From NCBI GenBank assembly GCA_011056555.1, contig DSEQ01000001.1:1-64000 (forward strand): a stretch of DNA of 64,000 nucleotides. Direction: 5' to 3'. This document shows positions 46,557-56,017 of the stretch, piece after piece (position 1 is the first letter of the stretch; each line of letters begins with the position of its first letter). A model generated the notes under the pieces. It had not been told where the DNA came from, made no database searches, and worked only from the letters and a program-made list of their open reading frames with translations. This DNA is from Candidatus Zixiibacteriota bacterium (GTDB lineage Bacteria > Zixibacteria > MSB-5A5 > JAABVY01). The translations under genes were made by a program, and so were the position numbers.

Positions 46557-49500
46557 CTATTCGGTTTTATCTCCAATCTGATTGAGCAGCTCTCTTACTG
46601 CACGCTCCAGTTGCGGATCCCTTCCTTTGACAATATCTGTAAGCATGTTCTCAACTGTAATGTCAGGATAGCGCGGCACCAATTCTAAATTTTCCATATC
46701 GGTCGTGTAGCATCCCCATGAGGGTCTCCTGATACGCGTGCCGTCGATCAGATTATAAGAAGCCGTTCCGATCACGCCGCCCGCGGTCCTTTCGCCCACT
46801 ATCTTACCCAGGCCGAGCTTGCGATAGCCTTCGGCAAAAATCTCGGAGTTGGAACCCGAACCGTTATTGATCAAGAGAATACTGGGTTTTTCGAGCGCCT
46901 TGCTGCGCATTTTATTTTCCGAGGTGACCGGGTAACCGGCGAAGTTGCGATAGATATACGGCTCTTTTATCAGGATGCCCAGGAGATGCACCGCAATATT
47001 GCCGCCGCCGTTATAGCGCACGTCCAGCACGACGCCCTCTTTATCCTGCGTCTGATTGACTATCTCCAGTTTGAATTTCTCCAGGGCGTCGGGATACATG
47101 CGGCGGATATGAATGTATGCCAGCCTGCCGTCAGAAAGTGAGTCAACCATCCGGCGGCGTTCTTCCACCCAGAAATCATAGAACAAGTCGTAGATGGGGC
47201 CGAATTCCGTCCCTTTCACAGTCACATCATAGGGCTCAGCATCAGGGCCTTTGGCCACCGTAAAGATAGTCTTCTTATCGATCTGGCCGCTAAAAAGCGG
47301 ATAGATATTGGTCTCACGGTTGATCTCCTGCCCGTTGATCGCCAATAGATAGTCGCCTGTATCAAGCGGTGTATCGGCCAATGCAGCCGGCGAGTTCGGC
47401 AGCACAAGGCTTATCCTGTAAAGGCCATTTTCATCCAGCTCATCTTGGTCAAGATGAAACCCATACCAGGCGGTCGAGAGTTCTTTTTTGATTCCACCGC
47501 CGCGGGAATAAATGTTGATGTGAGATGATCCCAGGTCGCCCATCATCTCCAGGATGATCTGGTTAAACTCGTCTTCTGTCTCGACCTCGTCGACCAGCGG
47601 ACTGTATTTTTCCCGAATCCTGTCCCAGTCAACTCCATGAAGATCGGGATCATAATAGTATTCATCAAACATCCACCAGGTCTCCTGAAATTTCTGGCGG
47701 TTTTCCCTGTCCACCACAACATCCATCTCGGCCGTGAAGCCAAGATTCTCAACTTTCTTGTCCTTTATATTCAGCTTCTTTAGTTTGCCGCCTTCCAGGA
47801 AAAAAACATATTTTGAATCGGCAGATAATTTCAGATCGCTTTTTGGCTGACCGGAATGGGTCAACTGCGTCAGGTCAGGATCATCTTCCTCCAGACAGGC
47901 CGACCATATCTCCGGCTTGCCCATTATGCCCGCCACAAAGATAATAGACTCGCCATCGGCTGTAATCAACGGATAATGAGAGGAGGCATCCAGGTCAAGT
48001 GCTCTGGATACTCGTTTATGGATATCCTCAAAGTCTATTTTTGTCGGTTCAACTGCTTTTTGGTCTTTATCTCCCTCATCTTTTTTCTCTTTTTCTTCTT
48101 TCTCCATGTCCAGGAGAAGAGAATCGATCCGATCCTCCTCAAATTCAAATGGATCAGGGGCGAGTTCGATTTTAAAGGTCGAGGTCAGATCGTCACGGCT
48201 CCAGCGCGAGAAATATACCAGTTCGCCGTCCCCGGAAAAGCGGGGGCGGAAACATTGATCGGTGTAATGTGATACATTTACGGGCTCGGATTCAAAATCG
48301 GTAATGAAGATATTGGTTTCGTAAGTTTCCCCGGCCATGGTGAGGGTAAGATAGCGTGAATCGGGAGAAAAATCGTACTCGACATGCGGCTCGATTGCCA
48401 GATCTATGAACATTCCGATAATCGTATCAGATTCAACATTATTTTCCAGATCATAGACAATTACTTTATCCAATTCCCGATAATAAACCAGCCTCTTGCC
48501 GTCAGGAGAGCACAATGGTTTGGCTTCATTCTGCGGGGTAGATGTCATCCGGATCTCATTTTTCCCGGCTAAATCATAGGAATAAACATCATAGTTGCCG
48601 GTCCTGTCGGAGACATAGTATATGGTCTTTGAATCCGGTCCGAAGCAGGGATGTTTTTCCCTTTGCGGGGTATTGGTTATCCGCCGTGCAAATTCGGGCT
48701 CATCGGTGGGGATCAGGAAGAGCTCGCCCCGGATTACCAGAACAGCCAGCTCGCCATCAGGTGAAATGTCATATTCCTGAATATATCCGTCGAAAGTCAT
48801 CTGCTTGACCGGATTGTTCTTGTAATCTGCGGTCAGCTCTATATCGACAATCCTGGGGCTGCCCTGGGTGGGATCAAAATACCAGATATTGAAATTCTGT
48901 TCAAATACCAGCTTGTTCATCCGGGGATTCGAATTAAGCCACTGTGCACCATCATCAGAATAATCTGTGAGCTGTGACTCGGCCCCGGAATTCAAGTCCT
49001 TCTTCCAGAGATTGGCTACAGTGCTATCCCTGTTGGCGACAAAATAAATCACCTCACTGGCCTGATCATAGACCGGCCAGAGATCATGGCCATCGTCCGA
49101 GGTTATCCGGTCGAGAGTAAATTCCTCACTGGTTCTATCCAGCATCCAGATATCGCTGTTGGTGTTACCGGCAAAGTTGGCTTTCCACCAGCGGTAACGT
49201 CCCGAACCATTATTGAAAATGAGCTTCTTTCCGTCAGGTGAAACCTTGCCGGCATATTCGCCGTCCCAATGTCCGCCTGTCATGGCCACCGGAGTGCCGC
49301 CATTTATCGACATCTTGAAGACATCATAATTAAATTGCCTGAGTGAATAGAATATTACGCTGTCGCCATCCGGCGTCCAGCCGGTGCCGTAATCGGAACC
49401 GGTATAATATGTCAGTCTTTCAGGTTCACCACCGGTCACCGGGATTATATAAATATCGCGATTGTCGTATCTTTCAGAGGTAAACAGAATCATGCGTCCA

Positions 49501-49724
49501 TCAGGCGAGAACTGGGGCATGATATCATCTGCCGGATGCACTGTCAGCCTTGTGGCCTGCCCTCCCTCTGAGGATACCAGCCAGAGGTCACCCTTACATG
49601 AGAAGCATACAGTCTCCCCGTCCGGAGACAGGGCCGGATATCTCAAGAACGGTTTCGATTCCTCCTGTGCGTTAAGTGTCAGCGCTGTCATGATGACAAT
49701 CAGAATGGTGCTTAAGCGTTTCAT
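46557..49724 (-). CDS. Tricorn-like protease (WD40/PD40 repeats and S41 peptidase)
   Basis: This 1055-residue exported protein has a signal peptide (cleavage near LNAQE). An N-terminal beta-propeller is formed by PD40 repeats (ALSPDGETV, QFSPDGRMI, VSPDGKKL), and a second propeller reaches to about residue 670. A charged EKEEKEKKDEGDKD linker lies near residue 550. The C-terminal part has a core helical domain, a PDZ domain (about 770-850) and the S41 catalytic domain with GSGSNSEIFAEGY near residue 960. It degrades peptides in the periplasm. It is transcribed alone. Confidence 0.92.
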   Translation of the reverse strand: MKRLSTILIVIMTALTLNAQEESKPFLRYPALSPDGETVCFSCKGDLWLVSSEGGQATRLTVHPADDIMPQFSPDGRMILFTSERYDNRDIYIIPVTGGEPERLTYYTGSDYGTGWTPDGDSVIFYSLRQFNYDVFKMSINGGTPVAMTGGHWDGEYAGKVSPDGKKLIFNNGSGRYRWWKANFAGNTNSDIWMLDRTSEEFTLDRITSDDGHDLWPVYDQASEVIYFVANRDSTVANLWKKDLNSGAESQLTDYSDDGAQWLNSNPRMNKLVFEQNFNIWYFDPTQGSPRIVDIELTADYKNNPVKQMTFDGYIQEYDISPDGELAVLVIRGELFLIPTDEPEFARRITNTPQREKHPCFGPDSKTIYYVSDRTGNYDVYSYDLAGKNEIRMTSTPQNEAKPLCSPDGKRLVYYRELDKVIVYDLENNVESDTIIGMFIDLAIEPHVEYDFSPDSRYLTLTMAGETYETNIFITDFESEPVNVSHYTDQCFRPRFSGDGELVYFSRWSRDDLTSTFKIELAPDPFEFEEDRIDSLLLDMEKEEKEKKDEGDKDQKAVEPTKIDFEDIHKRVSRALDLDASSHYPLITADGESIIFVAGIMGKPEIWSACLEEDDPDLTQLTHSGQPKSDLKLSADSKYVFFLEGGKLKKLNIKDKKVENLGFTAEMDVVVDRENRQKFQETWWMFDEYYYDPDLHGVDWDRIREKYSPLVDEVETEDEFNQIILEMMGDLGSSHINIYSRGGGIKKELSTAWYGFHLDQDELDENGLYRISLVLPNSPAALADTPLDTGDYLLAINGQEINRETNIYPLFSGQIDKKTIFTVAKGPDAEPYDVTVKGTEFGPIYDLFYDFWVEERRRMVDSLSDGRLAYIHIRRMYPDALEKFKLEIVNQTQDKEGVVLDVRYNGGGNIAVHLLGILIKEPYIYRNFAGYPVTSENKMRSKALEKPSILLINNGSGSNSEIFAEGYRKLGLGKIVGERTAGGVIGTASYNLIDGTRIRRPSWGCYTTDMENLELVPRYPDITVENMLTDIVKGRDPQLERAVRELLNQIGDKTE

Positions 49725-49823
49725 GAATCAATCCTTTCCGTAAATAATCAATTCCATGAAATTACGAGAAAAGCGGTCATCTGTCAACCGCTAACGGCGA
49801 GCCTCCTGCGCTGCAGAATAGAA

Positions 49824-49852
49824 TTGACTAAATTGGTATCGGTGTTTATCTT
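49824..49852 (+). promoter_or_regulatory. Sigma-70-type promoter of the large lipoprotein gene
   Basis: TTGACT (49824-49829) and TATCTT (49847-49852) are 17 nt apart. The ATG lies 65 nt downstream. It is located between the divergent protease and lipoprotein genes. Confidence 0.5.
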
Positions 49853-49917
49853 ATAGTGTTGCATACCTGCATATTTCTTGGCTTGCCGCGGGAGGATGCC
49901 GAAACCGGAGGACGACC

Positions 49918-52077
49918 ATGCGCAGATTATTTATTTTATTTTTCATGCTATGCTTGATTATCACGGGATGCTCCGGCAATGACTCTTCGGGACCATCAGA
50001 TAATGACCATGACAACCTCTTAGCCTCGGCAACGATAGGAAGCGAGGGCGGCACTCTTTCAAGCGATGATATCTCGATCGAAATCCCCTCCGGATCCCTC
50101 GACATGGCCACTGAACTCAACTTATATTTGTCAGGAAGCGGAGAACCATTTGCGGAACAGGGAGTATCGCCTTTATTCAGGCTCGAGGGTTTACCACAGG
50201 GCTTTGATGGGAATCTTCATATTGCAATCAGATATGATGGGGTGCTTAATGCGGAGAGCTTCATTGCCATGGGTGAGGAGTTTTATCTGGTCGAAGATGA
50301 TGATTCCGGCTCTGTGTACAGTCTCTTCCAGGCTGCCGATTCCTCAGGATTTTTACTTGGCGATATTCCTGTGATCAGCCCCGATGCGAGAACTCATGGA
50401 AAATTGAATGCTGTTTCCGATGGCGCCGGGCTGATTATATATCTGCTTGGTGTGAGCGATTACCTGACTCTTCAGGATGGCGATTTCAGGATTCGATATC
50501 CGCGAATATTGCAGGAGAATGCGGAACAATTGAAGCTCTTCCTGGATCAGGCTTTAAATACCATAGAATATATGCAATTCCAGATTCCCGATGAGAACAC
50601 AACGCTGCCGATTAATGTGCTCATCCGGGAGAAGTCTTTGGGAAGTTTTGCGCAATATATCCCCAGAGAAGCGCACTCTTACTATACCGATAACCAATAC
50701 ACATCGATAGAGGTCCGCGAACAGGATATGGGTACAGCCGATTATCCTGAAATGAAACTTGATATCGGGAATGAGCTCTATCTGCTTGTCGCCGCAATGC
50801 ACAACAGGAGCACGCTTGACAGACTGCCGCTGTCATGGTTTGACTATGCCGGGAGCACATGGTTTCAGTGTTTCATGTCCGCCGATCCCGATACCTTCGT
50901 TCCGGATTTGTATCTTGAAAATTCAACCTGTTTACTGGATTCGTTTGATATGCGTCCCGCCGCACCAGAATATCAGCATCTGCTTCACGGCCGGGGCATG
51001 GGCGCCTTCATCAAATTTATGTACTCACGATTCGGACCCAGTGTTCTGCCATATATATACGTCGAACGTAAAGAGCATGAAATATCAGCGTGGAGAACAA
51101 TCTTCGGGAATTATGTCACTGTCATAAATCAGCCGCATGCCCAATGGTATCCGGCCTTTATCAAGCAATTGATAAATGAAGAAATTTACGATCTTGGCGG
51201 TCAGCTCTCCTCGCGTTTGCTGGATAAGACTTATCACGAATACGACATCGATTCAGATGCTAATCAGAACGCCACTTTTCCGTTCGGGGCAACCGCCCTC
51301 GAATCCAAAATATTCAAATTCGGGCTGAATAATCCGGATTTCGCCGATGGTGATCAGCTGCAAATTACTGTCTATGATAAGAGCATGCTGGCCGACAGTA
51401 TGCATCTGATTGTCTTTAAGAGAAAAGGTACAGCAGTGGAGTACATCGGGGATGGCTCCAGCGTTATTGTCGATAGCATTCTGGGACTCCAGCAGGATGG
51501 CTGGGATATTTTTGCTGTTGCAGTTAATTCAATCGCCGGAAGCTTGAATGACGCTACCGAATATGATTATTACCTGAATATTGAGGTTAAAGAAGCGCCG
51601 AGCATAAATATTGCTCGCGTCGTCATAAACGTTATAGTAGATGCCTATTTCAGGGATTCGGGTGACACTTCCTATCTAAAGCCTGATTTTAATCTATATT
51701 GGGTTGCGACCGGAACTACCACAGGAAATACATTCGAGGGCGATATCGATATGGTGCATGATAACGGCGCTATACCTACCGGTACCATGACCGTGACATT
51801 TGACCCGGATACCTACAGCATATTGTATTTCGACGCTTCCGCCACTGTCGATGATGCCTCTTTCGATTGGGAACACTGGGATATCTCTGGCGGTAATCTT
51901 AGCGGGAGTTATTTTGATGAGACGATAACAGCTCAGGCGGCTGGCCCCAACACCTTCAAATACATAACCGGCTTGAATTACCGCTGGGAGAGCAGCATGG
52001 ATTGGCACGAGATATACTTATTTGAATGTTCTTCCGGAAGTTTAATCGCGATTACACTTTACACACAGGACTATTGA
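49918..52077 (+). CDS. Large lipoprotein with ZU5-like domain
   Basis: This 719-residue protein has a signal sequence with lipobox ITGC (about residues 16-19). Residues 37-60 (IGSEGGTLSSDDISIEIPSGSL) match the start of ZU5-like beta domains found in surface proteins. The middle is mixed alpha/beta with conserved tryptophans and tyrosines (LPLSWFDYAGSTWFQCF) and may be a peptidase-like domain, but no HExxH or other active-site motif is seen. The last 170 residues are beta-rich. It is probably on the outer-membrane surface; function unknown. Confidence 0.7.
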   Translation: MRRLFILFFMLCLIITGCSGNDSSGPSDNDHDNLLASATIGSEGGTLSSDDISIEIPSGSLDMATELNLYLSGSGEPFAEQGVSPLFRLEGLPQGFDGNLHIAIRYDGVLNAESFIAMGEEFYLVEDDDSGSVYSLFQAADSSGFLLGDIPVISPDARTHGKLNAVSDGAGLIIYLLGVSDYLTLQDGDFRIRYPRILQENAEQLKLFLDQALNTIEYMQFQIPDENTTLPINVLIREKSLGSFAQYIPREAHSYYTDNQYTSIEVREQDMGTADYPEMKLDIGNELYLLVAAMHNRSTLDRLPLSWFDYAGSTWFQCFMSADPDTFVPDLYLENSTCLLDSFDMRPAAPEYQHLLHGRGMGAFIKFMYSRFGPSVLPYIYVERKEHEISAWRTIFGNYVTVINQPHAQWYPAFIKQLINEEIYDLGGQLSSRLLDKTYHEYDIDSDANQNATFPFGATALESKIFKFGLNNPDFADGDQLQITVYDKSMLADSMHLIVFKRKGTAVEYIGDGSSVIVDSILGLQQDGWDIFAVAVNSIAGSLNDATEYDYYLNIEVKEAPSINIARVVINVIVDAYFRDSGDTSYLKPDFNLYWVATGTTTGNTFEGDIDMVHDNGAIPTGTMTVTFDPDTYSILYFDASATVDDASFDWEHWDISGGNLSGSYFDETITAQAAGPNTFKYITGLNYRWESSMDWHEIYLFECSSGSLIAITLYTQDY

Positions 52078-52152
52078 GCGGATTCATGTCCCGCTATAAT
52101 CCCCGTTTTTTTCGCTTGCTTATCGCCTCTTGAGCTATTATTTACATGAATC

Positions 52153-52872
52153 ATGGCCGGGAAGCTGGAAAATAAGATCGCACTTGTAACCGGGGCGAGC
52201 AAAGGTATCGGCAGAGCGACTGTCGAACTTTTTGCTGAACATGGCGCCGAAGTATTCTGCCCGGCACGATCTATCGATAAACTGGAAGAGCTTAAATCCA
52301 GCCTGGAAAAGAAGGGCGCCAAAATTCATATCAAACAAACCGATCTTGGAAAGCCCTCTGATATTAATGAGCTCTTCAGGTTCATCTCAGCTAACGCCGA
52401 ACACCTTGACACTGTAGTCAATGCCGCCGGGACATTCAAACGGGGGCGAATCGACCAGATCGCCGAATCCGATTTTGATGAAATCATTAACATCAACCTG
52501 AAAGCAGCATATCTGATATGTCAGCACGCCATACCATTGCTGTTAAAGTCCGGAAACGGAACTATCGTAAACATATCATCTCTTTCAGGATGTTTCGGCC
52601 TGCAGAAGTTTGACGGCTTCGGGCCCTATGATATCTCCAAATACGGCCTCTGGGGCCTGACCGAGATTCTGGATGTCGAATTGAAAGAAAAAAACATCCG
52701 TGTAAACCAGATTTCCCCCAGCGGGGTCGATACGGAAATGCATTACCGGGCCTTCGGGCCGGAATCAAATCCCCCGCTCACTCCTCGGGATGTCGCCCGG
52801 GTGGTATTGTATCTCGCATCTGATGAATCCGCACCACTATCCGGGGAAAATCTGAGGCTTTTTGGTAAATAG
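52153..52872 (+). CDS. Short-chain dehydrogenase/reductase (first gene of pterin operon)
   Basis: This 239-residue SDR has cofactor motif TGASKGIG, the NAAG motif at about residue 95, and active-site Ser (NISSLSG) with YDISK. It ends with a short C-terminus (NLRLFGK). It shares the segment GxFKxGxIDQ with the second SDR of this operon. Its operon partners make tetrahydropterins, so a sepiapterin or pyruvoyl-tetrahydropterin reductase role is likely. The next gene starts 3 nt downstream. There is no clear ribosome binding site. Confidence 0.85.
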   Translation: MAGKLENKIALVTGASKGIGRATVELFAEHGAEVFCPARSIDKLEELKSSLEKKGAKIHIKQTDLGKPSDINELFRFISANAEHLDTVVNAAGTFKRGRIDQIAESDFDEIININLKAAYLICQHAIPLLLKSGNGTIVNISSLSGCFGLQKFDGFGPYDISKYGLWGLTEILDVELKEKNIRVNQISPSGVDTEMHYRAFGPESNPPLTPRDVARVVLYLASDESAPLSGENLRLFGK

Positions 52873-52875
52873 CGC

Positions 52876-53754
52876 ATGTCCAATCAGGTCGACTGGTCAA
52901 GAGCATTTAAATTCAAGGGCGAAGATAAGTACTTCAATTTATCCGTTCTCTGGATTTTCTACTACCCCTATGCCATACGGTTTTTCTATTATCTCAGGGT
53001 TCATCCGCACTTTGTGCTTTCGCTTGCTATAATTCTCGGACTGGCATCGAGCGCATTCCTGTGGTATGATAAACTGATCGTTGCAGCAATACTCCTGCAT
53101 TTACGGGATGTTTGTGATGCCTCGGACGGTTCGCTGGCCAGGTTGCGGGGGATGACCTCACGGGTTGGCCGATTTATGGATTCACTAGGTGACATGCTGG
53201 TTCTAACGATCTTGATTGCTGTTATTGCAATTGAAGCCTATACATCTGTGGACAGCAGCATTTATATAATCCTCGGTATATTGACGTGGTTCAGTCTGTT
53301 CATTCAATGTTCCTACTTCAACTATTATCAGCTCAAGTACGCCGAAAGCATAGAGGAACATCTCGGGGCAAGGCTGGAAGAAAAAAAGAAGGATGACAGG
53401 GATAGTCGGACGGTGGGAATATTGAGACTGTTATACAGGGCGCTGTATAGCTGGCAGGATATGCTCATAAAACAGATCGACAGGCTTTCAATTTCAATAT
53501 TAAGCATTTATCCCGGCTTCAATCAGGACGACTGGTACCGTGATAAAGGGTTTCTGACCTTGAATTCGCTCCTGTGCTTCGGGACACATATATTTGTTTT
53601 TTGTTTGTGTTTCATTTTCGGAAACCCGGCGCTTGCTTTATTCATTATAACTGTATTATTTAATATATACTTTTTCGCGTTGATGGCCGGGCGGATCATA
53701 ATTTATAAATTCAGGCTGGCCGGGGAAAGATCGAAAAAAATAACAGGACATTGA
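52876..53754 (+). CDS. CDP-alcohol phosphatidyltransferase family membrane enzyme
   Basis: This 292-residue protein has six or so membrane helices and a perfect CDP-alcohol motif, D-x2-D-G-x2-A-R-x8-G-x3-D-x3-D (DASDGSLARLRG...GRFMDSLGD). Such enzymes move a phospho-alcohol from CDP-lipid, or from a CDP-polyol to an acceptor. The exact substrate is unknown. A cytoplasmic charged loop (EEKKKDDRDSR) lies between helices. It is placed 3 nt after an SDR gene and 2 nt before PTPS, inside a pterin operon, which is unusual. Confidence 0.88.
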   Translation: MSNQVDWSRAFKFKGEDKYFNLSVLWIFYYPYAIRFFYYLRVHPHFVLSLAIILGLASSAFLWYDKLIVAAILLHLRDVCDASDGSLARLRGMTSRVGRFMDSLGDMLVLTILIAVIAIEAYTSVDSSIYIILGILTWFSLFIQCSYFNYYQLKYAESIEEHLGARLEEKKKDDRDSRTVGILRLLYRALYSWQDMLIKQIDRLSISILSIYPGFNQDDWYRDKGFLTLNSLLCFGTHIFVFCLCFIFGNPALALFIITVLFNIYFFALMAGRIIIYKFRLAGERSKKITGH

Positions 53755-53756
53755 AA

Positions 53757-54173
53757 ATGAAGGTCTCTATAACACGTAAGGCTCATTTCACATCCGGACA
53801 CCGTCTCTATAACCCGGACTTCTCGGACGAGGAGAACAGGCGCATATTCGGGCCCTGCTCCAATCCCAACGGGCATGGTCATAATTATGTGCTGGAGGTC
53901 ACGGTCACCGGCGAGCTCGATCCCGCCACCGGTATGATAATGAACCTCAAGGAGTTAAAGAATATAATTAACGAGCATATAATTTCCCGGTGTGATCATA
54001 AAAACTTCAGCGTTGATGTCGATTTTACCCGGGATATTATTCCCACCGCCGAGAATCTGGCCAAGCGGATTTTTGAAGTACTGGATTCCAAACTTCCCGA
54101 TGGAACACTGCAGCGTATTAAACTGTTTGAAACCGAAAACAATATAGCAATTGCTGAAAGAGGAGATGGCTAA
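53757..54173 (+). CDS. 6-pyruvoyl-tetrahydropterin synthase (PTPS-I type)
   Basis: This 138-residue enzyme converts dihydroneopterin triphosphate to 6-pyruvoyl-tetrahydropterin. The motif CSNPNGHGHNY has the cysteine spacing of animal PTPS and not the C-x3-HGH of QueD. Further matches are GELDPATGMIMNL, the catalytic pair in DHKN and the substrate glutamate in FETENN. The zinc ligands are His in SGHRL and the two of HGH. The track start at 53751 is a TTG; the ATG at 53757 is preferred. It is directly followed by folE2. Confidence 0.9.
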   Translation: MKVSITRKAHFTSGHRLYNPDFSDEENRRIFGPCSNPNGHGHNYVLEVTVTGELDPATGMIMNLKELKNIINEHIISRCDHKNFSVDVDFTRDIIPTAENLAKRIFEVLDSKLPDGTLQRIKLFETENNIAIAERGDG

Positions 54174-55031
54174 ATGATAGATGTGCAGAACAGAAAAGAT
54201 AACCGCAATATCAGTATTGACCGGGTCGGTATAAAGAACATCAAATACCCGATCACTCTTCGCGACAAACATAAGGACCTTCAGCATACAATCGCAAGTG
54301 TTAATCTTTATGTCGATCTGCCGCGCGAATTCAAGGGAACACATATGTCCCGCTTTGTCGAGGTCCTGACCGAACACCACCAGGAAATTGATATCAGAAA
54401 TATAAAGGGCATTCTGGAGGAGATCAAAACCAGGCTGAAAGCCAAAACCGCTCATCTGGAACTGACCTTCCCCTATTTTATCGAGAAGAAAGCACCGGTT
54501 TCAGGCCAGAGTGCAATGCTCGATTATAACTGCACTATCGAGGCTGTGGCCAATGGTTCGGAGGATATAAAACCCGCCATCACAGTCGAGGTGCCGGTGA
54601 CCACATTGTGTCCCTGCTCGAAAGAAATATCCGAGCGCGGCGCGCACAACCAGCGTTCGGTGGTGACTCTCAAAGTCCGCGTTAACCAGTTTATCTGGCT
54701 GGAAGAGCTGATTCATATAGTCGAGCATTCCGCTTCTTGCGAACTCTTCCCGCTTCTCAAACGCGAGGATGAGAAATATGTCACCGAGGAGGCCTACGAT
54801 AATCCAGCCTTTGTTGAGGATGTGGTCAGGAACATCACCGAGAAGCTTCAGGATGATGAGCGTATCGACTGGTTCAGTGTCGAATCCGAAAATCAGGAAT
54901 CGATTCACAATCATAATGCTTACGCCCAGATCGTTCGCAACCTCCGGGCCGAACGCTTTAATGATGAGAAAGCTCGTGAAATCGCTCGTAAGAAAGAGCC
55001 GAATGAGGTCGAAAGCGAGGTCGATGCCTGA
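54174..55031 (+). CDS. folE2: GTP cyclohydrolase FolE2 (type IB)
   Basis: This enzyme opens GTP to dihydroneopterin triphosphate, the entry step for folate and tetrahydropterins. The 285-residue product has GIKNIKYPI, FKGTHMSRFVE, LELTFPYF and CPCSKEISERGAHNQRS, which carry the family's catalytic Cys and His. This form works with other metals where zinc is short. It starts at the base after the PTPS stop and overlaps the next gene by 1 nt. It supplies the PTPS substrate. Confidence 0.95.
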   Translation: MIDVQNRKDNRNISIDRVGIKNIKYPITLRDKHKDLQHTIASVNLYVDLPREFKGTHMSRFVEVLTEHHQEIDIRNIKGILEEIKTRLKAKTAHLELTFPYFIEKKAPVSGQSAMLDYNCTIEAVANGSEDIKPAITVEVPVTTLCPCSKEISERGAHNQRSVVTLKVRVNQFIWLEELIHIVEHSASCELFPLLKREDEKYVTEEAYDNPAFVEDVVRNITEKLQDDERIDWFSVESENQESIHNHNAYAQIVRNLRAERFNDEKAREIARKKEPNEVESEVDA

Positions 55032-55768
55032 TGTCAGACCTACTTAGAGACAAAGTTGTCCTTGTGACCGGCTCTAGCCGCGGACTGGGTAAGACCATTG
55101 CCAGACGTTATCTTGAGGAAGGCGCGAGAGTAATAATCACCAGTCAGCAATCGGATGAGCTCGATCAGGCTGCGGAAGAGTTGAAGCGGGCCTCGGATCA
55201 ACTTAGAAAAGTCGTGGCGGATATAACAGATGACTCTCAGGCCAAGAAACTTGTCGACAGCGCAATCCAGGAATTCGGACAGATAGATATTCTCATAAAT
55301 AATGCCGGTGTATTCAAAGGCGGCGAAATTGATCAGATGGACGTCAAGGACTTCGAGCTGACATTCAATGTCAATGTCAAGGGCGCATTTCTGGTCACCC
55401 GTCATGCTGTGGCGCAGATGAAGAAGCAGAAGTCGGGGCAGATTGTAAATATCTGCTCGATCGGCTCCAAGCTGGGCATGGAAAAGCTCTCGGCCTACTG
55501 CGCCTCCAAGGCTGCTCTTGCTCGTTTCGGCGACAGCTTAAAAGCCGAGCTCAAACCGTATAATATTCGGGTCACCAATGTCATGCCGCACGCCATGAAC
55601 ACGATGGGCAAGAATATCGATCCGGATTCCGACGACCGCCGTAAGATGATTGAACCCGATGATGTCGCCGATGCCATTATTGCGATAACTTCAGCGGAAG
55701 ATTATGTTCAGTACCAGGACATAACGATCTTCCCCAAGTCCACAAAACTGACCAAGACAGAAGAATAA
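55031..55768 (+). CDS. Short-chain dehydrogenase/reductase (last gene of pterin operon)
   Basis: This 245-residue SDR has TGSSRGLGKT as cofactor site, NNAG, active-site Ser (ICSIGS) and YCASKAAL. The start ATG overlaps the FolE2 stop (TGATG). Being coupled to PTPS and FolE2, it most probably reduces the pyruvoyl side chain of the tetrahydropterin, as sepiapterin reductase does. A FabG-like role cannot be excluded from sequence. Confidence 0.85.
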   Translation: MSDLLRDKVVLVTGSSRGLGKTIARRYLEEGARVIITSQQSDELDQAAEELKRASDQLRKVVADITDDSQAKKLVDSAIQEFGQIDILINNAGVFKGGEIDQMDVKDFELTFNVNVKGAFLVTRHAVAQMKKQKSGQIVNICSIGSKLGMEKLSAYCASKAALARFGDSLKAELKPYNIRVTNVMPHAMNTMGKNIDPDSDDRRKMIEPDDVADAIIAITSAEDYVQYQDITIFPKSTKLTKTEE

Positions 55769-55827
55769 ATTCTTCAAGTGCCCATAAATTTCGTGTGCGA
55801 AGTAACTCCCATACTCCGTGGAAAATC

Positions 55828-55883
55828 GTAGGTCAAAAGTCTGTGACTTTTGACATCGTCAAATCTCAAAGAGATTTGACCTC
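55828..55883. repeat. Double-hairpin intergenic repeat, copy 2
   Basis: After GTAG come two adjacent perfect 10-bp hairpins: GTCAAAAGTC-tgt-GACTTTTGAC, then atc, then GTCAAATCTC-aaa-GAGATTTGAC, and CTC. The outer GGTCAAA and TTTGACC can also pair. The design is the same as at 57713-57796, with quite different stem words. Confidence 0.75.
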
Positions 55884-55940
55884 ATAACATAAGTCAAACC
55901 TTTTTAGGCTACCGATAATTGATTATTTTTATTATATGTC

Positions 55941-55982
55941 GCGCAGGGTCTTGCCTCGACTTGTCTAGGTGTGACCCTGCGC
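55941..55982. repeat. GCGCAGGGTC palindrome, copy 2
   Basis: Perfect arms GCGCAGGGTC and GACCCTGCGC enclose 22 nt, as in copy 1 at 35710-35751. The loop is inverted relative to copy 1. Its internal stem (CCTAGAC-aa-GTCGAGG on the minus strand) pairs except at one position. Confidence 0.75.
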
Positions 55983-56017
55983 AATTCTGGTCGTCAGATA
56001 CTGGAGAGCCAACCCGA

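Noticed and set aside
53757-54173. QueD (queuosine pathway) identity
   Set aside because: The cysteine spacing and the other motifs follow animal-type PTPS, and queC, queE and queF are not nearby.
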